A stretch of DNA of 64,000 bases. Origin: Lineus longissimus (lineage: Eukaryota; Nemertea; Pilidiophora; Heteronemertea; Lineidae). The stretch is taken from positions 9,865,501 to 9,929,500 of the forward strand of contig NC_088310.1 in the NCBI RefSeq assembly GCF_910592395.1, written 5' to 3'. The notes below the pieces were generated by a model that did not search any database, was not told where the DNA came from, and saw only the letters and a list, made by a program, of their open reading frames with translations. The position numbers and the translations under genes were made by a program. Shown here piece by piece: positions 11,530 to 23,914 of this stretch. Each line of letters starts with the position of its first letter. The stretch's first letter is position 1.

Positions 11530-14500
11530 TCAAATTCTAATCTGATATTCGACTGGATCTGTTGACTTTGTCCCTTCTCTATCCTTTGCTGGCTTTACTT
11601 TTATTGTAGATGTGGACCTGGTGGAAGAAATTAAGAGAAACTTCATTAATTAAACATGTATCTGATGCATGCGAGAATACCAAACCAGCAATTTTTTAAA
11701 CCCCCTCCCCTTCTGTACACACCTTGTATGGTCTGGGCGGAAGTCCCCCTCCCAATGTACGCATACACAAGGCATACATGTGCATTCTACTGTTTGTATC
11801 AATCTTGACCTCACTAGAAGAAATTTTATCTTTTAATGCAAGAAATTATAGAAGATCCGCTGCCAGCCATTACTTTATTAGTCCAAGCTCTTAACTTAGT
11901 GCTGACTTGCCACTCACTGGAATCCAGTCATGCACCAAGTACTGCAGTGTGCAGACACTATGGTAAAAACAGTGCTTTGGTTGCGTATGTACGCTTTGGG
12001 GCAGACCCCCCCTCCCCGCTCAATACTTTTATGTACCAAACCCCCTCCCCCTACCACTCGGTGCTGCACGACTCAAAGGTGTTATTCTCCTGGGAGTATT
12101 CCTCCTCCAAGACGGCGGGATGAGCGTTTTTATGATCCACTACGGTTAGGCACCAATTGGGTTTGTTGGCCTAGACACTTCGTCTTCGTGCAGAGATATA
12201 GTACATTGTGCACAAGCAAGTCATGTATCTCACTTGGTGTGGTCTTTTGTTTGCCCCGGTAACTATAACAGGTACAAGAAGTGTCAGTTTTACCTCTCAG
12301 TGAAAAAGACGAGGGAAACTGGGGTTGAGTGTCTTGCTCAAGGACACCAAGACAAAGCAGCAGTGATCCTTACAAGAATCTAACCCACAACCTCCTGATT
12401 ATGATTGCAACACTCTAACCACTGGGCAAGATGTTTTTAACAAAAGCTGGCCATTTAAAGGGGGACTATAGGCAGGAGCAGATAGGGGCTAATTTGGCCC
12501 TCTTCAGGTGACTTAAATATACACAGTAAAGGCCCTGGGTCATGTCAGATTCAGCACAAAATATTTTCCCCGTACAAGCATGAATCATTTCGACGTACTG
12601 TGAGATGTGAGAGACCCACGTGTAACTTTACCTTGCCTTCATAGCTGCTGCCTATATTGTTCCTTTAAGTGAAATTCGACTTACTTGACTTCGGACTTTG
12701 ATCTCCTCCTCTCCATTGGTGAGTCTCTACGACTTGGCACAAATGAAGCTTCTTTCTTGGGTGATGAAGGCATAACTAACTTTGGTGGGGAATAATTACT
12801 ACCTCCTGTGCCTTTCACCTAAATAAGTTAAAACATTGTTACAATATCCTTTAAATGTGACTCGCTCTGCCAATACTAGGCGCTTGTCGCATCTGAACTC
12901 GACAGGTTGATACGGACTTGTTGTTCATTTCCCTATTGTAGACCTTTTGTGAAATCTATTACAAACTGATTTGGTCACATTTCACAAAATGTCTACAATA
13001 GGGAAATGAACAACAAGTCCGTATCAACCTGTCAAGTTCAGATGCGACAAGCGCCTAGTTTTGGTAGAGCGGGTCACAAATGTGTTTTACCAAGCATTAA
13101 TAAAGACTAGACATGTACATTGTAACTTTTTCAAATAGTTGTGCCGTACATTATTTCCTTTTCTGCCCAAAGGTACTTTCTATCATTACTGTAGAACCAA
13201 AAATTTTAGCGGCATAAAATCTTCGTGAACGCCAAGCGATGGACATATTCGCGGCAGAATATTTTCGCGAGTAAAGATTTTTCTTCTTCAATAAATTCAA
13301 AATTGCCCATTTTGACCTAGAGCTCTTGATAGTTAATAGGCACTGTAGCGAAGATGTCGACTGTATACTCAAATCCACTATCGATAGTCTCAATGTGTGG
13401 AGTAATTAAGCCTACAGTACTAGCAGTGTTGGCTCAGGCTCATGAAAGCACTTAGCCAATGTGGCTACACTGTCTAAAATTCACTGTCTAAAATTCACTG
13501 GTGTCACACTGGTGTCTGGTTTTAAGCCACAACATCACCTGCCTCTGTGTGGCTAAACTGTTTAGTCACCTTCGCCACATTTAGCCAAGCATCCCCGTTG
13601 TGTACATTGTAGACAGATAGATGCACAAATATCATAAATAACAAGTTTTAGCAAGTTCGTATGCATGATAACCACACTATGGCATTGTGTATAACTGCAG
13701 TTCTATTTTCCTTCACCACCAGTAATTACAAATGGTCTACACCTTTAATACACAAATATGAGGACATCAACATTGCATCTAAAAGTAGTTTTATGGAAAG
13801 TCGGTGGGAAGCCCTACACCTACATGCTTTTTACTAATTCTGAAAAGCAGCGACTGGTGCATTCTGGAAGCGTCAAATAAAAACTTGTACATAGACCCAA
13901 AGCTGAATAGTAGAGGTGCTGATGGTTATGGGTTAACCAGGTACCACCATTTTGATGAGAACTTGAAATCCTAGGGCAATTAAATGTAGAACTCTTTTCA
14001 AACAAAGTGAATGCGAATTTCAAGGGTGGTTGATTTTTTCCAAAGAACAATCGCCAAGGTTTCAAATGGGTATTCACTTCATTTCAAAGGAGTTTTAAAT
14101 GCTCTAGGATTTCAAGTTCTAGCCAAAACGGTGGTGCCTTTGGTCAATCCTTAACAAGAGAGACACATTGGTGAGCTGGTTGGAGACAAGGCTTTGGCGA
14201 ACTGGCTCATTTTCAACATTGGGTGGTTGACCTAATTCCGCCATTGCAGCTTAGATTTTCATGCTTTTTGAGCTTAAAGGGGGACTATAGGCAGGAGCAG
14301 AGGGGCTTATTTGGCCATCTTCAGGTGACTAATATACACACTAAGGGCCCTGGGTCATTTCAGATTCAGCACAAAATGTACTCCTCGTACAAACGTGAAT
14401 CATTTTGATGCATTGTGAGATCTGTGAGAGACCCCTATTGGCGACTTTGTGTAACTTTACCTTGCCTGCCTAGCTGCTGCCTATATTGTCCCTTTAAGAA

Positions 14501-17500
14501 CCAAAGGACTAATTTCTGGATATTTCTTTTTAAATGATAGATATGGGTGGTATTGACCCAAAGCCAGCATATGTGCAAAATAAAGTGCTTTTGAACATCA
14601 CACACTTTACAGAACATGTAGTCCCAACATCCGAAATTCAACTGCTAGCCTCATACTCAACCACGTCAGTCATGCGTTTCTGATGATATTGTGTGACAAA
14701 TAGAAGCATGTGACTAGTGCGGGCAACCAAGCTTTTTCATTAACCTGGCAGGTCAGCAAATCAAAGCCATTACCTTCGTTGGGTTTTTAGTAACATAGAC
14801 TTCACGTAATCGACACTGGATTTTGAAAATTTTTACAAAAGGAAAGTAAATAACTCAAAAATGGATGAAACATCTACTTGACAAAGGTGAATATTCACGT
14901 CTTGTGAGACAGTATAAACAAAATTTTACTTTTTCACCATAACAGGTTTACAAGTCAAAGTGTATCATAGTAGGAGTCTATGACTCTCAAGCCCTGATGA
15001 TAACAGCCGTTTTACCCTCACTGGCCTCAGCTGTGTCACAGTATATACTCCTTGCGCCCCCGAATTGATTTTATTGATTTTATTGATTTTCATTCAGTTT
15101 TTCATAACAGTCTGAAACAGATACAGGTCATGTGGGAATGTTATAGAGGGAACAATCAGGTGAAGATCTGGGGGGTATCGCTACTATTCCCTAATTCGAG
15201 AAATCCTTGAAATTGCTTCATTCAAACAATACCTTCAGAACTGACCAAAAGATATCACTGTGTAGCACCGAGCACCCCCCCCTCCCATTTTGTTTTTAGC
15301 GGTGGATCTTCCCCTGACAACAACAGAGATACAGAGGAATTTGGACTTAGTTAACTCTTTCACTGCCAATAACGTTTTAAAACGTTATTGACAATAGGTC
15401 GCTAAATGGCCAATAACGTTTCAAAACGTTATCTCAGTGTTTCCATCTACTCATCGAAAAGTAAACCAAACTATTGATTCTATTTGATTTAAACCTCCCG
15501 CCATGTCTTCGGAAGTGTTCTCGGAAGCATTCAGTTCAATCTCGTCCCCAGGAAGTGGGTATTTCAAGTCAGGTGAATTGGTGAAGATAGACCAATTTGA
15601 GATCAATTTGCGTGATCAGCCGGATTCTGATGGTGATAATGACCAGGGAGTTGGGGGTGATGAAATAAGTAGTAGTGACAATGACTCAGGTGATGGTGGG
15701 CAGGGGGCGCAGCCTGCTGGTGGGAATCAAGCTGCACGTGGCCAAGGGCGTGGTCGAGCAGAGTAGCTCCCTGCTTGTTGTCCGTGATAACAGAAACACC
15801 GAGGAATAGGGAATAGTTCATAGATAGACATTGCTATTGAGGTAAGAACTGGGAATTTTGAAGTGAAATATAATAAAATCCAGGTCTTGAACATGTCGGG
15901 GCAATGGGATCTTGGGAGGGGGGTCACAACGCTGTTCTTCGTCCAAAATCTGCATAAAAAAGATGTTGAGATGTCCCCACCTCCCCCAGCCCTGAAAATT
16001 AACCAGGAGTAGTAAGAATAAAAAGAAAAAATTTAAGCTCACCAAATAAAAGATTTCAAGGAAATTCTAATTTCTTTCAATATATATATACCTGAGATCG
16101 AACTTCCTTCGAATGTTTTTCCAGTTCCTTGTGTAATTCACTTTTATTCAATTTCGGTATATTCAGGGTGAGGTACTGAAAAAGAAGCAATATTTTACAT
16201 TATTAAAAACTCAGCTAGTGATTTAAAATGCAACGTAATTGGGGTAATTTTCAGAGACCACAAAAAATTTGAACTGCTGGTTCAGAAGCATCGCACACCG
16301 GAATCCCTGCTGCCATTTTTGTTATTGAAGGGGCTTTTTCTCCCCCTTCAAATATTCCAGGAGAGTGCATTTTCATCGCCTGCAAAAAGGAACCAAACTT
16401 CTGCCTCTTCCTTCAGCATCAGGCCTAGCTGAGCACAATCACCATTGCCCTAATGGACAGTGGCCCATGGCGAGACATAACGAATCATCCTTATCATTGT
16501 GTTGTTGTTCAAAAGAGACTCTGAGTTGTTAAATACTGATTTTCACTGGTCACAAATTGATCTTTTGAGGAAAAAGTCACAATTCAAATTCAGGGACAAG
16601 CTCACTTTAAATGGAAAATTGACACCAAGCGGCAATGGTACAGCTACAAGAGAGCACCGATGTGATAAAATCAGTGTCGTAAATGACCACATAAAAAGAC
16701 ACCTTTAAAAGACAATAATGTCAAAAATTTGTAATTTCTATCCAATTTATCATTTTACTTGGGGTTTTCCACAGGTATCTCAAGGTAGGGTGGTACCCTT
16801 ATAGTCAAAAACTATTGCCAGGATACAACACGAGGTAGTTTGACCAGCAGTTATAGAAGTGGCCCTACAGAAAGCCTTTGCTAAATTCTAGACCATGGTA
16901 GGGTGGCTGCTTCCCAGGTAGGGCGGTAAACCGCTGCCAAGGTAGGTTGGTACGCCCAGACAGAAGGCCTTGTGGAGAACACTGTAAGTCTGTGGATGCT
17001 TCCAGTCCTCATCAATGACCAATTCGCTCACCTTCCAAGAGACCTGCTCGTAACTATGTGGATCATGAGGAATGGGAAGTCCAATCTTTACTTTCTTCAC
17101 TTCGTGCCAATCTACAGCGAGACAGAAAGGAACAATGAGTCAATGAATGTTTCGATAATATGTAGACCAATCTCGAGCAACACATTTGATCACAAAACAA
17201 GCAGCTCCGTATCTTTTTTTGCAAGTGCAGTAGAACCTCTCTATTAAGGACACCCTCAAGGCTGACAAGTGCTGTCCTTAATAGAGAGGTGTCCTGATTA
17301 GAGAGGTCAAATTGAATGGAAACAACCAATTTGGGACCAAAATTAGTGTCCTTAATAAAGAGGTGTCTGCTAAGGGAGGTTCCACTTTAAAATGAAAATG
17401 TAGGTTGGAACCTCCCTTAGTGGACACCTCTGTAATCAGAACATTGATTTTGGTCCCAAAGTGGTCATTTGGTTCAAATTGAACACTGTAACAGAGACAC

Positions 17501-20500
17501 CTCTCTGTTAAAGGCCTATTAAAGCCGTTTGTTAAAAATTTGGAATTTGAAATTGAATTTGAGATTTTCCATTTGCGAGTATATACAGACCGAATATAAA
17601 TTTCAACATTGCCTTGTATAGACAGCTATACAACTACAATATATGCCAAGTTTTAGCAAATTTGCATGCAAAATAACTGCACTATGGCATTGAGTATAAA
17701 TGCATTTCTATTTACTTGGACAACCAGTAATTACTAACGGTGTACACCCTTAAGGACAGGGCTCAAGATGGTATTGAGGGGAGTTTTGGGAGTCAGGCAG
17801 TTTTGCAGGAAGATGCTTGCAGAAATTTTTTGAATCAGGAATGTTTATACATGAAGATGATGTCAAAAAGGGGTTGCTTATCATTTCTGATGATGTCTAG
17901 TAATAATAATAATAATGAGTCTTTTTTATAGCACAATTCCGTGACACTATAGTTCTCACTCAAAGCGCTTTGGGATATCATATCATTACCCCGGTCTCCA
18001 CAGAAATCAATCAGGGGTTTCAAGGAGCAACCGCAAGGCGCTCACTTGAACTCGACCAGTAGGGGAACTAAGCAGTGACTCGGCCGGGAGTCGAACCCAC
18101 GACCTCCTGATCATGAGGCCAACTCTCTTCCACTGCGCTACCGCTGCCCCTAGTACCATCACATTGGACACCAAACACCTGACCACGGGTGTCAAAACAA
18201 TGATCTTATGTCACGGTGACCATGCTAATGTATATGTACATCGGAAAAAAAATAACGCAACTTCCTTTGGTACACAATGTCATTGTGCGCTATTTTTGCT
18301 GTTTGTTGCGGTAGCGATTATGTCGTCTTTATGTAGCCACACTAACACCAACACGACATGAAAAATGTTCTGTACTTACATCGATTATACGAGGATTCAA
18401 AATCTAGGATCAGACTCGTCAAACTCTGGAAAAGACATAATATAACAGTAAGAATGAAATCCGAAAATATTTAAATGTTGAATAGTCACATAGGTAAGCC
18501 TACCGGGTATTAATAAAATGGCCAGGGGCACTGTGCTCACTTGATTGATCTCCGGCTCACAATAGCAATTCGGTTTCCAAGAAATGTGCTCCTGAATACC
18601 CAAAATAAAAACTAACACTGACTATTTCACCTCTGTGGCTTTCAACATTCTGTCAAATCTGGGTGACATATACTGTATTGTTAGTTAAATGTGGCCATGA
18701 TATAAGATAGATCGCAATCAAGCAAGCTAGTCCGGAATGAGACCACTTTAAAGGTTTTTTTGATTTGTTCCAAATAAGAGAGTCCCTTCAAAGGCCTACA
18801 TTGTTTGTTCACTGTGGTGGTCATTTCCATTTAAATGATACATGTCACTGCCAGGCCGATACAATGAAAGCTTGCCATTTTTGGTAGATCTAATTCACAA
18901 AGATTGAAAAATAAAGCTTGACAGTTCCAGTGCAAACACACCCTAACATGCAGCAATCGGGAAAATTGATACCCCAATAGCATGGCACAAACTATACAGA
19001 CAACACAAGCAAGGAGCTTGCATTATAACTGAATATAGGCATTACTGGAGAAGGAAATAGATATGCAGTAGAACCTCTATTTAAGGACACCCTTAAGACT
19101 GACAAATGCTGTCCTTGATTGAGCGGTGTCCTGATTACAAGAGGTCAATTAGAATGGAACTGACGAATTTTGGACAAAATGCAGTGTCCTTCATTGAGAG
19201 GGTGTCTTTAGTGGAGAGGTGTCCGCTAAGGGAGGTACCGCTATAGTTGAACCACAAGGGGTACCCCTTACAATACATGTACTTACATTGAATTTCAGTG
19301 GCTTATACATGAGATCATCTCTCCTGCTCATACCAATAGCACCAAATTTACCAGTGTAGTACAACCCTAAGACAACATGTCGATGATAGTTGCCTGAAAA
19401 ACATGACTTAAAGCTTATCATGAATCGCTCTAACCCTGGTATTCCATTAGTTAAAAATCTGTTTCAAAGGTTAAGGAATATTTTACTGTCCAGGCCAAGT
19501 ATTCACTCTCCAATATTGCAGTGACAAATGTCAACAATACCCACAGAAAATAAATTCTTGTTGCAATTTGAGCCAACACAGCCAGAGCAAATAAAAAATC
19601 CAATGTCAATGATGGTATGGATTTTGGGACACGAGATCGATTTCACAGCTGTTGTTTCACATCATTTCTTAACCTGATAAGTGTGAACATTGTCAACACG
19701 CCCACAGAAAAATAAATTCTCGTTGCAATTCGAGCCATCACAGCTAGAGCAAATAATGTACCCGATAGACTTCGCTCAAATTTGTTCTCCAAAGGAGCAA
19801 GAAAAGGTACCCCAGATCCTGAGCTCCTAAGCGGATTTTTGGGGTCACATAATTGCCATTCTCAATCTACAGATTTTGCACTTTTGTGATTCTCGATCTA
19901 CAGATTTTGCACTTTCGTGAGTACACACTGAAATCCCAAAAGACTTCTCAAAATCAGCTTTTTAAACCAGAAAACACCAAATTCCATTTCTTTAATGGAG
20001 GAATTCAGTTTTATGAAAAGGCGAATTCCATGCTAATTATCCAATTTGCAGATTTGTAGGGGCCCTAGATGTAGGGATGCCGGTGGTCTCAACTGGACTA
20101 TGGCTTATCTATGACACAAAAGGATACATTCCAAGTATCACAGCTTCCAGACATTTGATGGGTAGACTATCTTTGATCATGTCCCTTGCACAATCCATTA
20201 ACCTGAAAATACAATGAAATTTATGTTCATTCCTTGAACTTTGATTCGTATCGTTACAAAAGTCAATGGAGCAAATGTGTTACCTTAAGGAATTCAGGTC
20301 AAGTCAAATACCTGGACGACATATTGTAAGTGGCCCTTAGATGCACTTATGATATAAAATTCATGCCAATCACGCCTGCAGTAAAGGATTAGTGGCACTT
20401 TTCAGGTTTTTTGATTTGGCCCCCTTGTGCCCAAATGGTGAATCACATCGGACCAACGTTTTAAACCTTAGATCGCCTGACATAGGGGTACATGCACACT

Positions 20501-22318
20501 TCATTTCAGATCAATAGTCATTCAGTTTAAGAAACCATAAAGACCATAATTTACTGCATTTGACCCGTGATCTTGAAAAGTACACGTAAGTCAAATCAAA
20601 AACTTTACACAAATCAAGTGGGATTTCTGAGGTATCCAACTACACCTGTGATGGTATTTTTGTCTTGGAAACCCAGTGACGGGGTTTCCTTGCAAAGACC
20701 ATCACAAGGTCCTAAAACTCCTTAACTCATTTTTTTCTTTTAGCACATGACAATCTAGAGTACGGTCATTTGTACCAATCCATATACTTGTATTTTAGGA
20801 TGTAACTTTAAATACCCTAAGAATGATTTGGTAGTTATATACAATCAAGAAATGTCTTATTAGAATTGTGTGAGCATTAAGAAACGACCGAGGAGAAAAA
20901 TCAGTGGGACTTAAAAACGTTGATGTTTGTACCTGGTATCTAACACCTTACATGATTACATGCATCCTGAGATCAGGTTTTTGCTATATACAAAATTTAC
21001 CTCGTGTACAAAATATCGAGGGCGGGAGTATCTAGAAAATCACTGGCTACGTCAGGATGAATTACATGGTACTCACCCTGATATTGGACGATTTTTTCGA
21101 ATTTCAAAGAATTGTGTTCCCGTATGATTGTACTGAAGTGCTTTCATATACTTCTGGACGGAATTGACTCGATCTGGGACGGAAGCATTTGGTGGAAAAT
21201 TGAGAGGTGCCTGAGGTACAGGAACCTAAAATTTAAAGGCAATAAAATCCATGACACAGAAGAGAGAGAGCATTTCCCTGTCACTGAACATCGTTCATAC
21301 TTGTCCCCAATGACAGTTTTTTCCACAACTGAAAAAAAATCATGCGTGTCTTCTCTAAACTGGTAGAAATGGTTTGCCATGGGATAATATTTGTTTTTGA
21401 TGTTTTTGATAGAGGTCATGTTTCACTCACTATGACTACATAATACATGTACCGGTACTTAAAGGGATCCAGTCGTGGCACAAAATATTTATTTGTGTAG
21501 ATTAGCTGAACGTAGTAAAAATAACTAAATCGGTGATTAGCTCTTATGCAGTTCATTGACTGGAGTCAGTAATGTTATACAATATTACCCAGATGCCCAG
21601 CTCACATAATCAACCATCTGAGGGGAACTCGAAATTGCTATGATTTATCAATGGAAGCTTATTCCCGCCTCAGGTTTTAACCGATCCGTTCAGAACTCCC
21701 CATTTTTATAAGCGTTTCATGATAGGTTTCCTTTAACAGACTGAACAAAGGTAACTTTCATCAGGCTCTACTCATCAATCATGCAAACTTAAAAAGCCTG
21801 CGTTAGTTAAAAGAACAACCGTGCAGCAGAATAAAAACCACTTTTTGAAAACAACCAATTCAGTCTGAATATGATTAATACCAAACAAGTTATTATTGTT
21901 AGGAAAAATCAGTACGACTAGTAAGATCTATAAATGTCAGATACCAACAAATTACATGCTTTTATGTTGTCCAGACCTGTCCAACAAAACAAAGAACCGA
22001 CCCCCAGTCCCACCCTTGAAATCGACATTCACCTCAATTTGAAAGAGTTCTAATGGCTTCAGGATTTCAAGTTCAAGCCAAAATGGTGGTACCTATGGTA
22101 AACCCTTCAGCCAGAAATTTCAGGATCGTATTTGGAACAAAGCCTACCGATTTTAGATTGCCGGTCTTCCGGATTTTGTCAACTATGTTGTGGCCATCAG
22201 GATGAATCTTTGACACATGTTCCCACATGCGCTCCCATGGCATGTCTTCCAGCGGGAATCCAGACCGATTGATCCAGAACAGCACCCCGTTGTCTTCTCT
22301 TACAGCGTCTTCCATCAT
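11530..22318 (-). CDS. VASH: Vasohibin (tubulin tyrosine carboxypeptidase), complete
   Basis: Nine coding exons splice in frame (GT-AG throughout): 22,318-22,148; 21,225-21,077; 20,202-20,128; 19,458-19,287; 18,425-18,380; 17,111-17,032; 16,175-16,092; 12,818-12,685; 11,617-11,530. The product is 332 residues, slightly shorter than human VASH1/2 (about 355-365). Vasohibins, with the chaperone SVBP, remove the C-terminal tyrosine of alpha-tubulin on microtubules. The transglutaminase-like Cys-His-Ser triad is present at C124 (PIKCLEAVILG), H159 (NYHRHVVLG) and S176 (GAIGMSRRDDLMYKP). The spacing of 35 and 17 residues equals that of human VASH1 (C169, H204, S221). Other signatures are ERMWEHVSKIHPDG in exon 1, ALQYNHTGTQFFEI in exon 2, and a basic Ser-rich tail ending EYQIRI-stop, comparable to vertebrate YQIRV. 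An in-frame TAG just upstream supports the 22,318 ATG, and a TTTTGCAG about 20 bp further up could be a 5'-UTR acceptor. I saw no frame break. Confidence 0.95.
12262..12430 (-). mobile_element. tRNA-derived SINE, intron 8 of VASH
   Basis: Read on the minus strand, it starts with an A-box-like CCAGTGGTTAGAGTGTTG, followed by a B-box-like GGTTGTGGGTTAGATTC. It then has a body containing GGTGTCCTTGAGCAAGACAC, a motif common in metazoan SINE bodies. The 3' end is not sharp. It ends about 25 bp before a family B MITE. Confidence 0.65.
12455..12668. mobile_element. TTAA-bounded MITE, family B, copy 2
   Basis: The ends are TTAAAGGGGGACTATAGGCA and GCCTATATTGTTCCTTTAA. The interior matches copy 3 (TTCAGGTGACTTAAATATACAC, CCCTGGGTCATGTCAGATTC). 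Its right TTAA lies 17 bp from the donor side of VASH exon 8 (12,685). Confidence 0.85.
12858..13078. mobile_element. 220-bp hairpin MITE, copy 1
   Basis: Arms of about 85 bp begin TGACTCGCTCTGCCAATACT and end TTGGTAGAGCGGGTCACA. They meet at a short central loop around CTATTACAAACTGATTTGG. The whole sequence is nearly identical to 38,553-38,776 and 42,612-42,834. There is no ORF. It lies in intron 7 of VASH, 40 bp upstream of exon 8. Confidence 0.9.
13600..13748. mobile_element. MITE family A, 3' part only
   Basis: This resembles the right two thirds of the 17,508-17,753 copy (CACTATGGCATTGTGTATAA, CCAGTAATTACAAA) and ends CTACACCTTTAA. The left end is not recognisable. It is in VASH intron 7. 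Confidence 0.55.
14274..14497. mobile_element. TTAA-bounded MITE, family B, copy 3
   Basis: The ends are TTAAAGGGGGACTATAGGCA and GCCTATATTGTCCCTTTAA. Its interior is very close to copy 2, indicating recent amplification. It lies in VASH intron 7. Confidence 0.85.
15351..15769 (+). mobile_element. TTAA-bounded transposon left end with short acidic ORF (piggyBac-like?)
   Basis: The stretch begins TTAACTCTTTCACTGCCAAT, close to the TTAA-CCCTTT start of piggyBac ends, followed by two perfect palindromes ATAACGTTTTAAAACGTTAT-type. An ATG at 15,503 opens 87 codons (MSSEVFSEAFSSISS..) rich in Asp, Ser, Gly and Gln, stopping at 15,766. Acidic N-termini are common in piggyBac transposases, but no catalytic domain follows and no matching right end was found, so this is at best a 5' fragment. 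The family call is an inference. Confidence 0.45.
17228..17386. mobile_element. CAGTAGAACC-type MITE, family C, copy 1
   Basis: It starts CAGTAGAACCTCTCTATTAA and ends inverted as AGGGAGGTTCCACTTT. The interior holds inverted words (TGTCCTTAATAGAGAGG). It is followed by a second partial copy in opposite orientation at about 17,403-17,507 (TTGGAACCTCCCTTAG). Both lie in VASH intron 5. Confidence 0.7.
17508..17753. mobile_element. TTAA-bounded MITE, family A, most complete copy
   Basis: 246 bp from TTAAAGGCCTATTAAAGCCG to ACGGTGTACACCCTTAA. The interior GTTTGTTAAAAATTTGGAAT is shared with 31,223. It abuts a family C fragment on its left in VASH intron 5. Confidence 0.75.
17901..18151 (-). mobile_element. 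tRNA-derived SINE, VASH intron 5
   Basis: On the minus strand the head reads GGGGCAGCGGTAGCGCAGTG, with A box TAGCGCAGTGG and B box GGTTCGACTCC about 40 bp later. A tRNA-unrelated body ends in AGCGCTTTG..GTGCTATAAAAAAGACT and then an ATT microsatellite (17,901-17,917), the usual SINE tail. Confidence 0.8.
19066..19243. mobile_element. CAGTAGAACC-type MITE, family C, copy 2
   Basis: It starts CAGTAGAACCTCTATTTAAG and ends AGGGAGGTACCGCTATA, with the same interior words as copy 1. It lies in VASH intron 4, 44 bp from exon 4. Confidence 0.7.
20963..21059. mobile_element. Small CATCCTGA/TCAGGATG MITE beside VASH exon 2
   Basis: It begins CATCCTGAGATCAGG and ends CTACGTCAGGATG. The same module is embedded in every tRNA-array unit (for example 53,080-53,161) and again at 37,026-37,116. 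It ends 17 bp past the donor of VASH exon 2. Confidence 0.65.
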
Positions 22319-22394
22319 GGCCTAGGAACACTGTCATTGGCCTGCAAAATATCACAGGTAAAGTCACAGGTATGAGGTAGGCTAACAGGTAACG

Positions 22395-22753
22395 TAGTGT
22401 TTTCTTTGAAGGTGATATGCTCAACAGGTCATATCCGGTACGCGCGAGACTATACTCAAAATGTACCGCCAAAACTTCTGGGCCAACTTCTTGAGTGTCG
22501 TATTGGGAAGCCCTATCATTTCCTCCAAGTCAAATCAAACCTGGCCACCGACTGGTTGGTGGATGCTGGTTGGTTGATAAAATGGTACAGTCTATACAAC
22601 AACTCGCTTATTTAGCCCACAAATGTCATGAAACGTACATGAAATGTGAAAAATGTCCTGCTTATTTCGTTTATGACCGTTAAATTTTATTTTGATGACT
22701 TTAAACTTGCTTTTAAACCTGGTAGACACTGGTGGACGCTGTTTAGGATGACC
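22395..22753. mobile_element. MITE-like element, copy 2 of the 2,473 family
   Basis: The right 250 bp matches 2,665-2,876 (GGAAGCCCTATCATTTCCTC, ATTTTATTTTGATGACTTTA, GTTTAGGATGACC). The left part shares GTGTTTTCTTTGAAGG with 8,797. This is a composite or rearranged copy just upstream of VASH. Confidence 0.6.
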
Positions 22754-23635
22754 CGTTGAATGAAGCATTTCAATTCATGATTTGTCAGTCAGGGATTCTG
22801 CAATCAACTCACTCACTCGGACTCTGAGTGACACGAGTCTGACTGTTAGTGTGACAGTCACTTGTTGAGTAAGTATGCCCTTGGAGGAATTATAATTCCT
22901 CCAAGGTATGCCATAGGTCAGGACACTGGAGCACCTAGGCCTATGCACTAAACTACCACCTCGTGAGCACTATTTTTTCGTACTTTTAGTAGAGCAGTGA
23001 AAGACCGGAAAAATGGTCATAAAACCTGCATTATGATGACGATGATGAAAAGCATGTGGGACACATGGACATGTTAGCATAAGCATGGTCCTTGGACATG
23101 GGACTGATGGGTCATAGGCCCACAAGTCAGCTGTCTCAGTGCATGTCTGCATGCTAGAAGTAGGCCCTAGAAGTAGAAAGTATATTAAGTATAGGCCCTA
23201 TATATAGCTATCGAATGCATATGACAATATAGCATACACTAAAACAATAACAAAAGAAAAAACTATTACTTTAGTGTACTTTATTTCATGAATAAAACTT
23301 GTGTGTGAGTATTTCTACTCATTTATGCAAGTTTTTGTCATGTTTCTTGTGTTTGTTTACAAGTTGTCAATGTATGTCGTCGCTGTCGTTAATTTGTTGT
23401 TTCAATTCCTCTCAGTTGTTCAAAGTCCCGGCTTACCGTGATTTCTCTAACACACCGAAGTTGTCGCTGGGCTAACTTCTATATATCCACTCTACATCCT
23501 CGAGCACCGGGCGGCAAGTCGTATGCTCCTCCCCTCGCACACGTTACTTAAAATTAAACTCCTGGGAAAAAAAGATTACCCATAACATTACGCAGGTGAC
23601 ATTTTAGCGCTGGAACTAGCTACGGCTATCTTCGG
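22754..23635. other. Intergenic DNA, no gene seen
   Basis: The stretch contains short palindromes (CTTGGAGGAATTATAATTCCTCCAAG at about 22,880-22,906) but no coding signal I recognise. Confidence 0.45.
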
Positions 23636-23639
23636 GAAA

Positions 23640-23875
23640 CTTATGCAAAGACGGGGGACTGCAACAGAGAATCCTAACACCAGAGTACACATTTTGCGCC
23701 TCACCAAGCAAAGACCCCGAACTGAACTTAGGTGAGCTGCCTTCTCACCACGAATAGTCACCCCCGGGAACACCCTGTGCCAAGAAACAGATGAAAGCAG
23801 ATCCGTCAACTCCTTTAAAATACACCTGGGCAGGGAATGGGAAACGGAAGGTTTTCCCATGAGTGATTGCAGTTA
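23640..23875 (+). pseudogene. LINE ORF2 C-terminal remnant
   Basis: The plus strand translates to a decayed reverse-transcriptase C-terminus, including HILRLTKQRPRTELR, a stop, then SPRIVTPGNTL..SVNSFKIHLGREW. The RIV-P-N-L..SVNSFK-L pattern is typical of the end of CR1/Jockey-like ORF2. No polymerase domain remains. Confidence 0.6.
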
Positions 23876-23914
23876 TGGACCTTTTTTCTATCATGTATAT
23901 ATATTCATAGTGGT

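Noticed and set aside
23588-23860. 90-codon minus-strand ORF
   Set aside because: It is antisense to a plus-strand LINE C-terminal remnant, which explains the lack of stops.
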